NCBI GenBank assembly: GCA_900465685.1
Contig: UEGR01000007.1
Location: 642,327 to 706,326, forward strand
DNA length: 64,000 nucleotides
Origin: Hyphomicrobiales bacterium
GTDB taxonomy: Bacteria; Pseudomonadota; Alphaproteobacteria; Rhizobiales; Rhizobiaceae
Direction: 5' to 3'
Of the stretch, positions 36,611 to 45,390 are shown piece after piece. A model generated the notes under the pieces. That model was given only the letters and a program-made list of their open reading frames with translations, ran no database searches and was not told the origin of the DNA. The translations under genes were made by a program, and so were the position numbers. Position 1 is the first letter of the stretch. Every line of letters starts with the position of its first letter.

Positions 36611-36630
36611 AGTCGATCCGGGAGGGCGGA

Positions 36631-37317
36631 TCAATCTTTGCCAAGCAGGCCTTTCCAGATGATCGCGCCGAGTGCTGCGCCGACCAAAGGTGCGACCCAG
36701 AACAGCCAGAGCTGGCTGAGTGCAGCTGTGTCAGCGAAGAGCGCAACGCCGGTCGAGCGAGCCGGGTTGACCGATGTATTGGTCACCGGGATCGAGATCA
36801 GGTGGATGAGGGTCAGGCCAAGACCGATAGCGATCGGCGCAAAACCTGCCGGAGCAATCGACGAGGTCGAACCCAGAATGATGATGATGAAGAACGCCGT
36901 CAGGACGACTTCGATCAGCAGGGCCGATGTCAGGCTATAGCCGCCAGGCGACAATTCGCCATAACCGTTGGAAGCAAAGCCCCCAGCCGTAAAACCGCTT
37001 TTCCCCGAAGCGATCAGATAGAGTACTGCCGCCGCAACGATGGCGCCCAGAACCTGTGCGATCCAGTAAGGAATGAGGTCCTTTGCCGGAAGTCTGCCGC
37101 CGATCACGAGGCCGAGTGATACAGCCGGATTGAAGTGACCGCCGGAAATGCCGCCCACAGCATAAGCCATGGTCAGGACGGTGAGACCGAAAGCAAAGGC
37201 GACGCCAAGGAAGCCGATGCCAAGTTCAGGAAAAGCCGCAGCGAGCACCGCGCTACCGCAGCCGCCGAAAACCAGCCAGAAAGTTCCGAAAAACTCAGCC
37301 GATAGTTTATTCAACAT
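36631..37317 (-). CDS. aqpZ: Aquaporin Z-type water channel
   Basis: 228 residues from the ATG at 37315-37317, preceded by GGGGA; an in-frame ATG 18 codons upstream lacks a ribosome site. Six membrane helices. Both NPA boxes are intact: [12 protein letters not shown] and [14 protein letters not shown]. The arginine after the second NPA and the nearby residues suit a water-selective AqpZ rather than a glycerol channel. Monocistronic with its own terminator. The upstream sequence is AT-rich. Confidence 0.95.
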   Translation of the reverse strand: MLNKLSAEFFGTFWLVFGGCGSAVLAAAFPELGIGFLGVAFAFGLTVLTMAYAVGGISGGHFNPAVSLGLVIGGRLPAKDLIPYWIAQVLGAIVAAAVLYLIASGKSGFTAGGFASNGYGELSPGGYSLTSALLIEVVLTAFFIIIILGSTSSIAPAGFAPIAIGLGLTLIHLISIPVTNTSVNPARSTGVALFADTAALSQLWLFWVAPLVGAALGAIIWKGLLGKD

Positions 37318-37793
37318 GGAAATCCCCAAGGTTGGTGTAGTGAAACTGGCCGTAAGCGAATCAGATGACAAAAAACTATATCCTTGTCATATTCTTCCGG
37401 CAATATTGTTGAAAGCAAAGAATGATTGTTATGCTTTGCTTGTTAGAACCGTTTTAACAGTAAAGGCGCAAATTTATCCCAATTATATTATGAATTTTAT
37501 AAATTTAGCCCATAAAATATTGAATTCATTTAAATAATCCATTTGCCCCGTTGGTTAAAATAGAGGCCGGCTTTTTTAGCGCTCTATCGCGCTTCTGCGT
37601 TGATGGGATCATCATCGCTGGCCTGACCGGCGCCGCATTTGCAATGGAGCCTTGGCCATGGTCTTCTGTCGTCGGGTCATTGCGCAGAACGCTGCGTGCG
37701 CGTTATAAGCGAAAGGTAGGCACGGGGCAGGCCCGCAACCGAAGAACAGCCATTTTCAAAGGCTGTCGCAGAGCATGACGGGGAGTTTGCGGT
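37318..37793. other. 476-base intergenic region without a clear gene
   Basis: 37365-37550 is strikingly AT-rich compared with its surroundings and presumably holds the aqpZ promoter. 37560-37790 returns to normal composition. It contains a small hairpin (AGCGC/GCGCT near 37575) and an open frame starting at a GTG or TTG near 37551 that I do not believe. I see no RNA gene. Confidence 0.5.
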
Positions 37794-38066
37794 TTGAACA
37801 CGCATCCGAAGACCAGAGAATCGAAAGCCCTATTGGGCAGTGCTGTGGCAGTGGCGCTGATTTCCGTTCTGTCGGGCTGCACGGCGACCGCATGGACGGA
37901 AAAGGTCAAGATCGACTCCACGCCGATGCCGACCGAATGCGCTGGATGGCAGAAGATTGATTTGAAACAGCGGACGACGATGGTTCTGCTGCGTCAGGAC
38001 CCGAAGCTTGTCGTCGATATCGATTCTCACAATCTCAAGGGACGCAATCTCGGCTGCTGGCAGTAA
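37794..38066 (+). CDS. Small lipoprotein, phage-lysis-protein-like
   Basis: 90 residues. A signal peptide ends in lipobox LSGC with C29 as the lipidated residue. The mature part is only about 60 residues and ends in HNLKGRNLGCWQ. A pattern of Cys..Trp..Ile, an Asp and a final HN-x-x-G-x-x-x-x-C is familiar from small proteins beside lysins in alphaproteobacterial phages. That is a resemblance from memory, not proof. No other phage gene is near. Ribosome site weak. Confidence 0.65.
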   Translation: MNTHPKTRESKALLGSAVAVALISVLSGCTATAWTEKVKIDSTPMPTECAGWQKIDLKQRTTMVLLRQDPKLVVDIDSHNLKGRNLGCWQ

Positions 38067-38105
38067 CCGCGGTTTCGAGAATTACAGGCGGTCTGCGCCC
38101 GGTAA

Positions 38106-38741
38106 TCAGGCCGGGCTCGCCATCCGTATATCGACTTTCTCGATCGTGCCGCGCAGCGCGGGCAGCATTGTCTCGAAGCGGATATTACCGCCGGGCCGGA
38201 TGCTGGTGCGCACCGGTTCCAGCAGGCGCTCGCGCTTTTGTCCGTCGCTATAGGTGATACTGACGATCAGTGCCGGGGGCAGCCGTGTCTCGCGACTTTC
38301 ATTGCTGATGCTGGCGCCGACATTCAGCACATTGCCTTCGGCGCGCTCAGCAATATTCGTGGTGATGTCGGTCACTTTCAATGCGGGAGCAAGTGGCAGG
38401 GACGGCGAGGCAGCGGCTGCGACATCCGATGACTTGCTGGTCATGATCGTATAGCCGCCCGCCATCCAGAAAGCGGTCGTGGCGCAAAAGGCCACCAGAA
38501 TCCAATAGGCCGCTCCGGGGCCGCTGGCGGCTTTCACCGAAAGCGTTGGATGGTCCTGTTTGTGAAAAAGGCTCAAACCCGGCAGCGCGAGCGGCGTGAC
38601 CGGCATTTGCCGCTCCGGCAGCACGGTTTCGAATTCGGCATCCTCGACTTCAGCAGCAGGCGACAGACGCCAGCCAGCAGGCTTTGCCGCATGCGGTTGG
38701 CCGCGCGCGCTACCTCTGGCTGATGATTGCTTCGCCATCAT
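38106..38741 (-). CDS. Single-pass membrane protein with DUF3426-like periplasmic domain
   Basis: 211 residues. Hydrophilic N-terminus (1-75), one membrane segment at about 80-103 (YWILVAFCATTAFWMAGGYTIM), then a periplasmic beta-rich domain (LKVTDITTNIAER...NVLNVGASISNESRETRLPPALIVSITYSDGQKRERLLEPV). In many Rhizobiales the gene divergent from ftsE encodes a zinc-ribbon MJ0042 protein with such a domain; here the zinc ribbon is missing. Function unknown; division-linked by position only. Confidence 0.75.
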   Translation of the reverse strand: MMAKQSSARGSARGQPHAAKPAGWRLSPAAEVEDAEFETVLPERQMPVTPLALPGLSLFHKQDHPTLSVKAASGPGAAYWILVAFCATTAFWMAGGYTIMTSKSSDVAAAASPSLPLAPALKVTDITTNIAERAEGNVLNVGASISNESRETRLPPALIVSITYSDGQKRERLLEPVRTSIRPGGNIRFETMLPALRGTIEKVDIRMASPA

Positions 38742-38848
38742 GAAGTCATCTTCCTCTGTGTTTTCTCGATAGACCTTGCCAGCCTAGGCTGCCGCAAAAT
38801 GGTTAATGCTTCGCTCGCGAAATTTTTAACGGTCCAAACAGGCCGGAT

Positions 38849-38864
38849 TTAACGCAAGATTAAC
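38849..38864. promoter_or_regulatory. CtrA box upstream of ftsE
   Basis: TTAACGCAAGATTAAC matches TTAA-N7-TTAAC exactly, 80 bases before the ftsE GTG. It is the second full CtrA box in the window, and both precede division genes. It lies in the divergent gap and could also affect the DUF3426-like gene. Confidence 0.7.
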
Positions 38865-38944
38865 CATAGAGGGTAAAGGTCAATCCGATATTGATGCGCG
38901 TGCGAACGCTTCGCGCGCGCGAAGAACCGAAGAGAAGCTGACCG

Positions 38945-39604
38945 GTGATACGTTTCGAGAATGTCGGCCTGAGATATGGAATGGGACCTGAGATCCTCAA
39001 GGATGTCAGTTTCCACATACCGCCGCGTTCATTCCAGTTTCTGACTGGCCCTTCAGGCGCCGGCAAGACGTCGCTCATGCGCCTTCTTTTCATGGCGTTG
39101 AAGCCGACACGCGGTCTGATCAACGTGTTCGGCAAGGATGTGGCGCGCCTTGATCACAGACAAGTGCCTTTGCTGCGCCGCCGTATCGGCATTGTGTTTC
39201 AGGATTTTCGCCTGCTTGACCACATGACCACTTACGAGAATGTGGCTCTTCCGCTGCGGGTGCGCGGCAAGGAAGAAGCCACCTATCGGCATGAGGTGGA
39301 AGAGCTGCTGCATTGGGTTGGCCTTGGTGACCGCATGGGCGTTCTGCCCCCGGTTTTGTCCGGCGGTGAGAAGCAGCGCGCCGCGATTGCGCGTGCGCTC
39401 ATTGATCAGCCGGAACTGCTGCTTGCTGATGAGCCGACCGGTAATGTCGATCCGCCGCTGGCCAAGCGCCTGTTGCGCCTTTTTACGGAGCTTAATCGCT
39501 CGGGCACTGCTGTCATCATCGCCACGCACGATCTATCCCTGATGGATCAGGTCAATGCGCGGCGCATGATTCTGGAACACGGGCGGCTCGACATCTATGA
39601 GTAG
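38945..39604 (+). CDS. ftsE: Cell-division ATP-binding protein FtsE
   Basis: ATPase of the FtsEX complex, which activates peptidoglycan hydrolases at the septum. 219 residues starting at GTG (38945). MIRFENVGLRYGMGPEILKDVSF, Walker A GPSGAGKTS, Q-loop FQDF, signature LSGGEKQR, Walker B LLADEPTGNVD. It overlaps ftsX by 8 bases. Confidence 0.95.
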   Translation: MIRFENVGLRYGMGPEILKDVSFHIPPRSFQFLTGPSGAGKTSLMRLLFMALKPTRGLINVFGKDVARLDHRQVPLLRRRIGIVFQDFRLLDHMTTYENVALPLRVRGKEEATYRHEVEELLHWVGLGDRMGVLPPVLSGGEKQRAAIARALIDQPELLLADEPTGNVDPPLAKRLLRLFTELNRSGTAVIIATHDLSLMDQVNARRMILEHGRLDIYE

Positions 39605-40634
39605 TACCCGCAGTGGCCGTCCAAGCGGCTGGCAGAAAATTCAGGATGACCTGAAGGTTCGTTTCGAAGACCTGAAGGATATGGTTCTGGTGCGCGTCGG
39701 CAAGCGCCGACAACGCAAAGGGCCAAGCCCGATTGTGCCCGACGGAAGCGTTACCGGCACCGCTTTGGTGACCGTTATCGCGATCATGACCTTTCTTGCC
39801 TGCCTGACCATGGGCGGCGTGTCGCTGGTTCGTGCATCGGCTGCCGCCTGGCAGAGCCAGATTGCGCGGGAGGCAACGATCCAGATACGCTCGGTCGAAG
39901 GGCAGGATATTGAAAAGGCCTTGCAGCAGGCGAGCGACATCGCACGCGGCTTTGCGGGCGTGAAGGCGACGAACATCATCGACAAGGATGCTACTGCGCG
40001 CCTGCTGGAGCCATGGCTTGGCACTGGTCTCAATATCGATGAACTGCCTGTGCCGCGCCTCGTCGTGGTGACCATCGACGAAAGCGCGCCGCCCGATTTC
40101 GGCACCATGCGCACGGAATTGACCCGCGCTATTCCGGCGGCCAGCTTCGACGACCACCGGACTTGGGTGGACAGACTGGTGTCGATGGCGCACACAACGG
40201 TTCTGGTCGGTACGGCGGTTCTGTCGCTGGTCATTGCGGCGACCGTTCTCACCGTCATTTTCGCCACCCGTGGCGCAATGTCCGGCAATAGCCACATCAT
40301 CGAGGTTCTGCATTTCATCGGTGCGGAATCGAAATTCGTGGCGCGCGAATTCGAGTGGCATTTCTTCCGCACGGCGCTGAAGGGTGCTCTGTTCGGCGGC
40401 GCTGCCGCCATGCTGGTTTTCCTGATCTTTTCCTGGTGGGCTTCGCGCCATATGGCGACACCCGAAGGCGATCAGGCCGCTGCCATGTTCGGCAGCTTCG
40501 CCATTGGTCGCAGCGGCTATCTCGGTGCCGCCGCCATCATCATTCTGGTCAGTGTCCTGACTATGCTGACCAGCCGCCTGACGGTTATCCGCCAGCTCGC
40601 AACCATGGATGGTCCGGGAGTACGCTCCGAATGA
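39597..40634 (+). CDS. ftsX: Cell-division permease-like protein FtsX
   Basis: Membrane partner of FtsE. 345 residues: a basic cytoplasmic N-terminus (1-55), then a membrane helix at about 57-80, a periplasmic loop that usually contacts hydrolase activators, and three more helices in the C-terminal half (FtsX permease fold). The stop overlaps the next gene's start (ATGA). Confidence 0.94.
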   Translation: MSSTRSGRPSGWQKIQDDLKVRFEDLKDMVLVRVGKRRQRKGPSPIVPDGSVTGTALVTVIAIMTFLACLTMGGVSLVRASAAAWQSQIAREATIQIRSVEGQDIEKALQQASDIARGFAGVKATNIIDKDATARLLEPWLGTGLNIDELPVPRLVVVTIDESAPPDFGTMRTELTRAIPAASFDDHRTWVDRLVSMAHTTVLVGTAVLSLVIAATVLTVIFATRGAMSGNSHIIEVLHFIGAESKFVAREFEWHFFRTALKGALFGGAAAMLVFLIFSWWASRHMATPEGDQAAAMFGSFAIGRSGYLGAAAIIILVSVLTMLTSRLTVIRQLATMDGPGVRSE

Positions 40635-41548
40635 CAGTCTTTTGGCCCAATACGCTCCGTCGCACGGGAATTCCTGGTAGTTCTCCGAGTTATCGCCGCA
40701 ATGCTGCGTATGATAGCCAGAGGAACGACGGACGAATCGCGCGCGCATTGGGCGGCGGATACCGGGCGAGTAACGATGCGGTGGCACAGAAACGAACAGC
40801 GGAAGAGATGCATGCGGGCGCTGTGGTCTGGCGGCGCAGTCCCCCTGTTGTTGCCCCTTCATCCTTGCTGCTTGCGCCAGCCAGATTCCTGTGGTCTGTC
40901 ATGATGCGTATGCTCAGACGTTTCCAACCCATCTCGATTGTGCTTTTCACGCTGCTTCTGGCTTTTCTCGTCGGCTTTGTCGTCTTCGGGGAGAAGGTGA
41001 CGAGCATGACGCCGCCAGTGATCGATGAGCCGGCCGATGGCATCGTGGTTCTGACCGGCGGTCAGTCCCGCATTCAGGCGGCGGTCGATCTCTTGCAGGA
41101 TAAGCGCGGCAAGCGACTGCTGATCAGCGGCGTTCATCCTTCGACGAATGAAAAATCCATACAGCGCGCAACGCATGCTGATCCAGGCCTGTTCGACTGC
41201 TGTGTCGATCTCGACCGTTCGGCCCGCAACACCGTCGGCAATGCCGAGGAAAGCGAGCATTGGATTCGCAACAACGATTATCGCCGCGTGATCGTCGTGA
41301 CGAACAATTACCATATGCCGCGCAGCATTCTGGAAATGTCCTATCGGATGAAGGACGTGGAATTCGTGCCCTATCCGGTGGTGAATGGCGACGGTCGCGA
41401 GCAAAGCTGGGTGGCCGAAGGCGACACATTGCGCGTGCTCTTCGTTGAATATGTCAAATATCTGGGCGCGGTCGTGCGCGTTGGTGCGTCAGAGATTTTC
41501 GGCTTCGACATTCTCGACGGCGTGACCGGTCAGAAGATCAATCGGTAA
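40631..41548 (+). CDS. YdcF/SanA/ElyC-family (DUF218) membrane protein
   Basis: 305 residues. A long hydrophilic N-terminus of about 95 residues, one membrane helix (about 97-120, ISIVLFTLLLAFLVGFVVFG), then a DUF218 domain: DGIVVLTGGQSRIQAAVDLL, KRLLISGVHP, SARNTVGNAEESEHWIRNNDYRRVIVVTNNYHMPRSILEM. ElyC of this family acts in envelope/undecaprenyl metabolism. The ATGA overlap with ftsX implies coupled translation and an envelope role. Confidence 0.88.
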   Translation: MTVFWPNTLRRTGIPGSSPSYRRNAAYDSQRNDGRIARALGGGYRASNDAVAQKRTAEEMHAGAVVWRRSPPVVAPSSLLLAPARFLWSVMMRMLRRFQPISIVLFTLLLAFLVGFVVFGEKVTSMTPPVIDEPADGIVVLTGGQSRIQAAVDLLQDKRGKRLLISGVHPSTNEKSIQRATHADPGLFDCCVDLDRSARNTVGNAEESEHWIRNNDYRRVIVVTNNYHMPRSILEMSYRMKDVEFVPYPVVNGDGREQSWVAEGDTLRVLFVEYVKYLGAVVRVGASEIFGFDILDGVTGQKINR

Positions 41549-41683
41549 CAAACAGGAAAATCCCGGCGGTCAGTCACCGTTTTCTGTATGGAAAATGGGG
41601 CAGTTCCTGATATAGGAGTGCCCGAGATTTCGGAAAACGAAGGCCTGACAGTTTTTCGGGATTATGGTCTGACTGTTTGTTTT

Positions 41684-41730
41684 GAGCACATCATTTCTGA
41701 AAGCCGTTTCACGCTTTTCGGGATGTGCTC
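41684..41730. repeat. Short palindromic repeat upstream of plsC
   Basis: GAGCACATC/GATGTGCTC, with CTGAAAGCCGTTTCACGCTTTTCGG between. Related to 25988-26030. Its final TAG begins 23 bases before the plsC ATG, so it forms part of the plsC leader. Confidence 0.75.
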
Positions 41731-41753
41731 TAGCCGGGATACTCGCCGACACG

Positions 41754-42548
41754 ATGCTTCTATACCTGCGCTCGATCCTCTTCAACGCTGCGTTTTACAT
41801 CTGCACACTGGTGCAGATGATCCTTTATACGCCGTTCTATTTCCTGCTGCCGCGCAAGAAGGCATGGATCGTGCCGAAGCTCTGGGCGCGGGTTAATCTG
41901 TGGCTCCAGAAGGTCATTGCCGGTACGGATTACGTCATCGAAGGGCTCGAGAATATTCCGGAAGGCGCCTATATCTGCGCGCCCAAGCACCAGTCGGCCT
42001 GGGATACTTATGCTTTCCTGCCTTATCTGGACGATCCGGTTCTCATCCTGAAGCGCGAACTGATGCGCATTCCGCTGTTCGGCTGGTATATCGCCAAGAT
42101 GGAGATGATCCCGGTGGATCGTGGATCGCGCGTCAAGGCGCTGCACTCGATCACCAAGGGCGCGGAAAAGGCTATCGCCGAAGGGCGTCAGATCCTCATC
42201 TATCCCGAAGGCACACGCCGGTCGCCGGGCGCACCGCCGCAGTATAAATACGGCATCGTGCATCTTTACGATGCGCTCGATCTGCCGGTCCTGCCGATTG
42301 CGCATAATGCCGGGCTCTACTGGCCGCGCCGCAAGTTCCTGCGTTTTCCGGGCACCGTTCGCTGCCGTGTTCTGCCTCCGATTCCGCCGGGGCTTGAAAA
42401 GGAAGAGTTTCTGCGCCGGCTGATCGAAACCACCGAAACGGCCTGCGACGAGCTTCTGGTTGCGGCAAGCCGCGACCCCAACCCACCCCCGATGCCACCA
42501 ACAGCTGTTGAGCGCTTGAAGGAACTGGGCGTTTCCCCTCGCGGTTAA
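41754..42548 (+). CDS. plsC: 1-acyl-sn-glycerol-3-phosphate acyltransferase
   Basis: Makes phosphatidic acid from lysophosphatidic acid. 264 residues from ATG 41754; a longer frame upstream would translate the repeat element and is rejected. N-terminal membrane segments (about 1-40), motif I KHQSAWDTYAF (HX4D), motif II around IPVDRGSR, motif III YPEGTRRSPG, and a PVLPIAHNAG motif. Cotranscription with ftsEX-YdcF is possible but the 205-base gap argues for its own promoter. Confidence 0.92.
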   Translation: MLLYLRSILFNAAFYICTLVQMILYTPFYFLLPRKKAWIVPKLWARVNLWLQKVIAGTDYVIEGLENIPEGAYICAPKHQSAWDTYAFLPYLDDPVLILKRELMRIPLFGWYIAKMEMIPVDRGSRVKALHSITKGAEKAIAEGRQILIYPEGTRRSPGAPPQYKYGIVHLYDALDLPVLPIAHNAGLYWPRRKFLRFPGTVRCRVLPPIPPGLEKEEFLRRLIETTETACDELLVAASRDPNPPPMPPTAVERLKELGVSPRG

Positions 42549-42671
42549 ACGTCCCGAGCCTTCATGTTCAACTTAAGTTAAACGACAATTAGTCGCGTTT
42601 TGTGGGAGTTTCGTTTTTCTTGCACGGAAACATGAAACCCGGTATCAGAGCGCGACACGAAAGGACCCATC

Positions 42672-43202
42672 ATGAATATTGATGCCATTTCCATCGGAAC
42701 CAATCCTCCCGAAGACGTCAACGTCATCATCGAAGTTCCAGTCGGCGGCCAGCCGATCAAGTACGAGATGGACAAGAAGTCCGGGGCTCTGATCGTTGAC
42801 CGTTTTCTCTACACGCCGATGACCTATCCGGGCAATTACGGTTTCGTACCGCATACGCTCTCGGAAGACGGCGATCCGATTGACGTTCTCGTCTGCAACA
42901 CCCGTCCGCTGGTGCCGGGTTCTGTGATCAATGTCCGCCCGATCGGCGTTCTGGTCATGGAAGACAATTCCGGTAAGGACGAAAAGATCATCGCCGTTCC
43001 GTCGCCGCACCTGACGCGCCGTTACGAGAAGATCCATGATTACACGGATATGCCGGAAATCACGCTGAAGCAGATCGCGCATTTCTTCGAACACTACAAG
43101 GATCTGGAACCCGGCAAGTGGGTCAAGATTGGCGATTGGGGCGATGAAGATTACGCTCGCAAGTTCATCGTTGAAGCGATCGAACGCGCCAAGGGCAAAT
43201 AA
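42672..43202 (+). CDS. ppa: Inorganic pyrophosphatase (family I)
   Basis: Hydrolyses PPi and drives biosynthetic reactions. 176 residues, hexameric bacterial type. [55 protein letters not shown] contains the metal-binding Asp residues (DGDPID), and [15 protein letters not shown] follows. GAAAGGACC before the ATG is a good ribosome site. Confidence 0.97.
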   Translation: MNIDAISIGTNPPEDVNVIIEVPVGGQPIKYEMDKKSGALIVDRFLYTPMTYPGNYGFVPHTLSEDGDPIDVLVCNTRPLVPGSVINVRPIGVLVMEDNSGKDEKIIAVPSPHLTRRYEKIHDYTDMPEITLKQIAHFFEHYKDLEPGKWVKIGDWGDEDYARKFIVEAIERAKGK

Positions 43203-43241
43203 TCCGGGCGAGCAATCGCCGGTTTGCATTCTGGTTTAAAA

Positions 43242-43284
43242 CAAAAGCGCCCAATGATCCCCGAAGGATTATTGGGCGCTTTTG
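43242..43284. terminator. Bidirectional terminator between ppa and YggT
   Basis: Nineteen-base arms from CAAAAGCGCCCAATGATCC to GGATTATTGGGCGCTTTTG, with one G-T pair and a CCGA-type loop. A and T runs at both ends suit both convergent genes. Confidence 0.93.
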
Positions 43285-43306
43285 CTTTTAAGCTTTGATT
43301 TGCCGA

Positions 43307-43597
43307 TCAGAGGAAGAGCGGCAGCAGCGTCGTCCACATGAACTGGCGGATGAAGAAGATGATCAGGAGCAGGATGATCGGCGAAATATCGATCCCGCCG
43401 AGATTGGGCAGGAGATTGCGGATCGGGCGTAGAACCGGCTCGGTCACCTTGTAGAGAAACTCTCCGACCGAGGCCACGAAGCGATTGCTGGAATTGACGA
43501 CATTGAACGCATAGAGCCACGAATAGATGGCGCTGGCGATGATGATCCAGGTGTAGATGTCGAGCGCCAGATCAATGGTGCGGAACAATGCAATCAT
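43307..43597 (-). CDS. YggT-family membrane protein
   Basis: 96 residues with two membrane helices (about 3-25 and 65-90). [65 protein letters not shown] is the YggT signature. Linked to osmotic or division-plane functions in other bacteria (SepG/YlmG relatives). Monocistronic here. Confidence 0.92.
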   Translation of the reverse strand: MIALFRTIDLALDIYTWIIIASAIYSWLYAFNVVNSSNRFVASVGEFLYKVTEPVLRPIRNLLPNLGGIDISPIILLLIIFFIRQFMWTTLLPLFL

Positions 43598-43892
43598 GAG
43601 TGTCTGTCTCCTTGACGATTGGCCGAGATGTAGCGATTACAGCGATTAAGGACAAGTGCCCGATAGAGTGTCGGCTCAATTTTCGTGACTGAAATGCCGT
43701 GCGAATGCGCCGTTCTTTCCCGCCTTGGTCCTGATTATTCACAGATCACCCCATATTCAGTATAGCGGTGATGATATGTGAACAAAAAATTAGAGCATAC
43801 TAATATTCTGTGCAGTGTTGCTATGCTCTGTAATAAATGCCAAGTGAACCTGACAGTGCTGACGGGTGTTTGGCTGAACGGATAAAACGGCA
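43598..43892. other. 295-base gap upstream of a methyltransferase gene
   Basis: The second half is AT-rich. Two inverted repeats lie next to each other: ATCACC/GGTGAT (43744-43772) and AGAGCATA/TATGCTCT (43792-43829). They may be an operator or an untranslated RNA. I see no gene. Confidence 0.4.
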
Positions 43893-44585
43893 ATGAGTAT
43901 TTCAGAGAATGGTCGCGATCCCTATAAGGACCGCAAAAGCATCGAGTTTTCTTTCCGCGCCAAACGGTTTGCTCATATCCAAAGATTGATCGAAGCCGCA
44001 CTCGCCGAAAAGCCGGAAGGCGAAAAGGTCGAGATTCTCGATCTCGGCGGATCGGAAAAATATTGGCTGATTGGCGAAGCCTTCATCGAGGCCAATCGCG
44101 ACCGCCTGCATTTCACACTGATCAATCCTGAAAAGCAGGAAGAGAAGGACACGGAAACCTTCACCTTTCTGGTTGGAGACGCGACCGATCCAGCGCTTTT
44201 TGCCGGGCGGGCTTTCGATGTTGTTCATTCCAACTCGGTCATTGAACATGTCGGCGACTGGGCTGCCATCACGCGGTTCGCCGAAAATACGCGCAGGCTC
44301 GGCAAGCGCTATTATATGCAGACGCCGAATTACTGGTTCCCTTACGAGCCGCATTTCCGCTTTATCGGATTCCAGTGGCTGCCGGTGCCGGTGCGCATCT
44401 GGCTGATGACCAAAATGCGGCTTGGCTTTTTCCCGCGTCAGGAAACCGCCGATGAAGCGCGCTTCCACGTGGAATCGATCCGCCTTCTGACCACGGGGCA
44501 GGTGCGCAAGCTCTTCCCGGATGCGCAGATCGAGTTTGAAAAGATTGCCGGACTGGCGAAATCCATTCTTGCTATCAGAGGATGA
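43893..44585 (+). CDS. SAM-dependent methyltransferase
   Basis: 230 residues with a class I methyltransferase core. Motif I VEILDLGGSEKYWLIGEAF is a variant with LGG. FDVVHSNSVIEHVGDW is motif IV and post-I of the Methyltransf_11 type, and KRYYMQTPNYWFPYEPHF follows. Substrate unknown; related proteins occur near surface-polysaccharide genes, but none are near here. Confidence 0.85.
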   Translation: MSISENGRDPYKDRKSIEFSFRAKRFAHIQRLIEAALAEKPEGEKVEILDLGGSEKYWLIGEAFIEANRDRLHFTLINPEKQEEKDTETFTFLVGDATDPALFAGRAFDVVHSNSVIEHVGDWAAITRFAENTRRLGKRYYMQTPNYWFPYEPHFRFIGFQWLPVPVRIWLMTKMRLGFFPRQETADEARFHVESIRLLTTGQVRKLFPDAQIEFEKIAGLAKSILAIRG

Positions 44586-44608
44586 TTGTCATCCCTTGAC
44601 GCGTCCTG

Positions 44609-45181
44609 TCAGTCGAAATCACGCGGCTGGTGTGATTTCGAGGCGATCAGATTGCCGACATGTTCCAACGCGTGATCGCGCACCCGCATGTCGCGCAGAT
44701 GCTTCAGCGTATTGGCTACATAGTCGATATTTGCGCCGGACTCGCCATGCGCGGAGGCAACAATTGCCGCTGCATCCTCGGCCTTGAGCGCGCCGGCATA
44801 TTGCACATGGCGGCGGTCGGCTACATAGACCAGTCCCTGAACATCGCGCCCGTCGTGAAGGCGCAGCCGCAGCTTCTTTTCATGATAGACATTGTTCGAC
44901 ATTTCGCGTTCGCGCAGATAGACCATCACTTCGTCGGTCATTTCGCCCGGCACGCGAAAGGCCATGCCAAGGCAGGAGCCGCCCGCATCGAGGCCAAGCA
45001 CCAGTCCGGGATGATCGGGTGAGCCGCGATGAAAATGCGAATAGATGCACAGGCTGCGACGATAGCCGTGCAGGCGGGCGCGAATAGTTTCCACATGCGC
45101 GAAACCGGGACGCCACATCAGCGAGCCATAGCCAAAAACCCAGAAATCACTCGTCCGCTTTTCATCGATGTGTTTTGTCAT
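44609..45181 (-). CDS. ChaC-like gamma-glutamylcyclotransferase
   Basis: Cleaves glutathione to 5-oxoproline and Cys-Gly. 190 residues from the ATG at 45179-45181. FWVFGYGSLMWRPGF is the substrate-binding YGSL loop, and SGLALGLD-like LVLGLDAGGSCLGMAFRVP precedes the catalytic Glu in YLREREMSNNVYHE. The frame stays open 66 codons further upstream with possible starts, but that part has no family similarity and there is no good ribosome site for any choice. Convergent with the methyltransferase gene. Confidence 0.9.
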   Translation of the reverse strand: MTKHIDEKRTSDFWVFGYGSLMWRPGFAHVETIRARLHGYRRSLCIYSHFHRGSPDHPGLVLGLDAGGSCLGMAFRVPGEMTDEVMVYLREREMSNNVYHEKKLRLRLHDGRDVQGLVYVADRRHVQYAGALKAEDAAAIVASAHGESGANIDYVANTLKHLRDMRVRDHALEHVGNLIASKSHQPRDFD

Positions 45182-45390
45182 GATGATATAATATTTGCCG
45201 TCTCTTGTTCGATTTCCATGGGTAATTGATGGATATCCCTCGTTTTTTCTGAAGCTCCACTTCACAAGACTCAATCCTGCCATAATATGGCCACCAGTGA
45301 GGTTGAGCAAAACACTGGTATCGAAAGATGCGTCGCTGGCGGCTTTGCCGCTTCTCAGGCTCAACTCTCTGACCGACATAAGGTTTTTCG

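Noticed and set aside
37551..37778. 75-codon frame before the small lipoprotein
   Set aside because: No good start or ribosome site; composition looks random.
39552..40862. Minus-strand open frame opposite ftsX (436 codons)
   Set aside because: Shadow of ftsX and the start of the YdcF gene; no recognisable protein.
41682..41753. Upstream start for plsC
   Set aside because: The added codons translate a palindromic repeat; family similarity starts at 41754.
42578..42592. Third CtrA-like box before ppa (TTAA-N7-TTAG)
   Set aside because: One mismatch in the second half-site and no cell-cycle logic; too weak to call.
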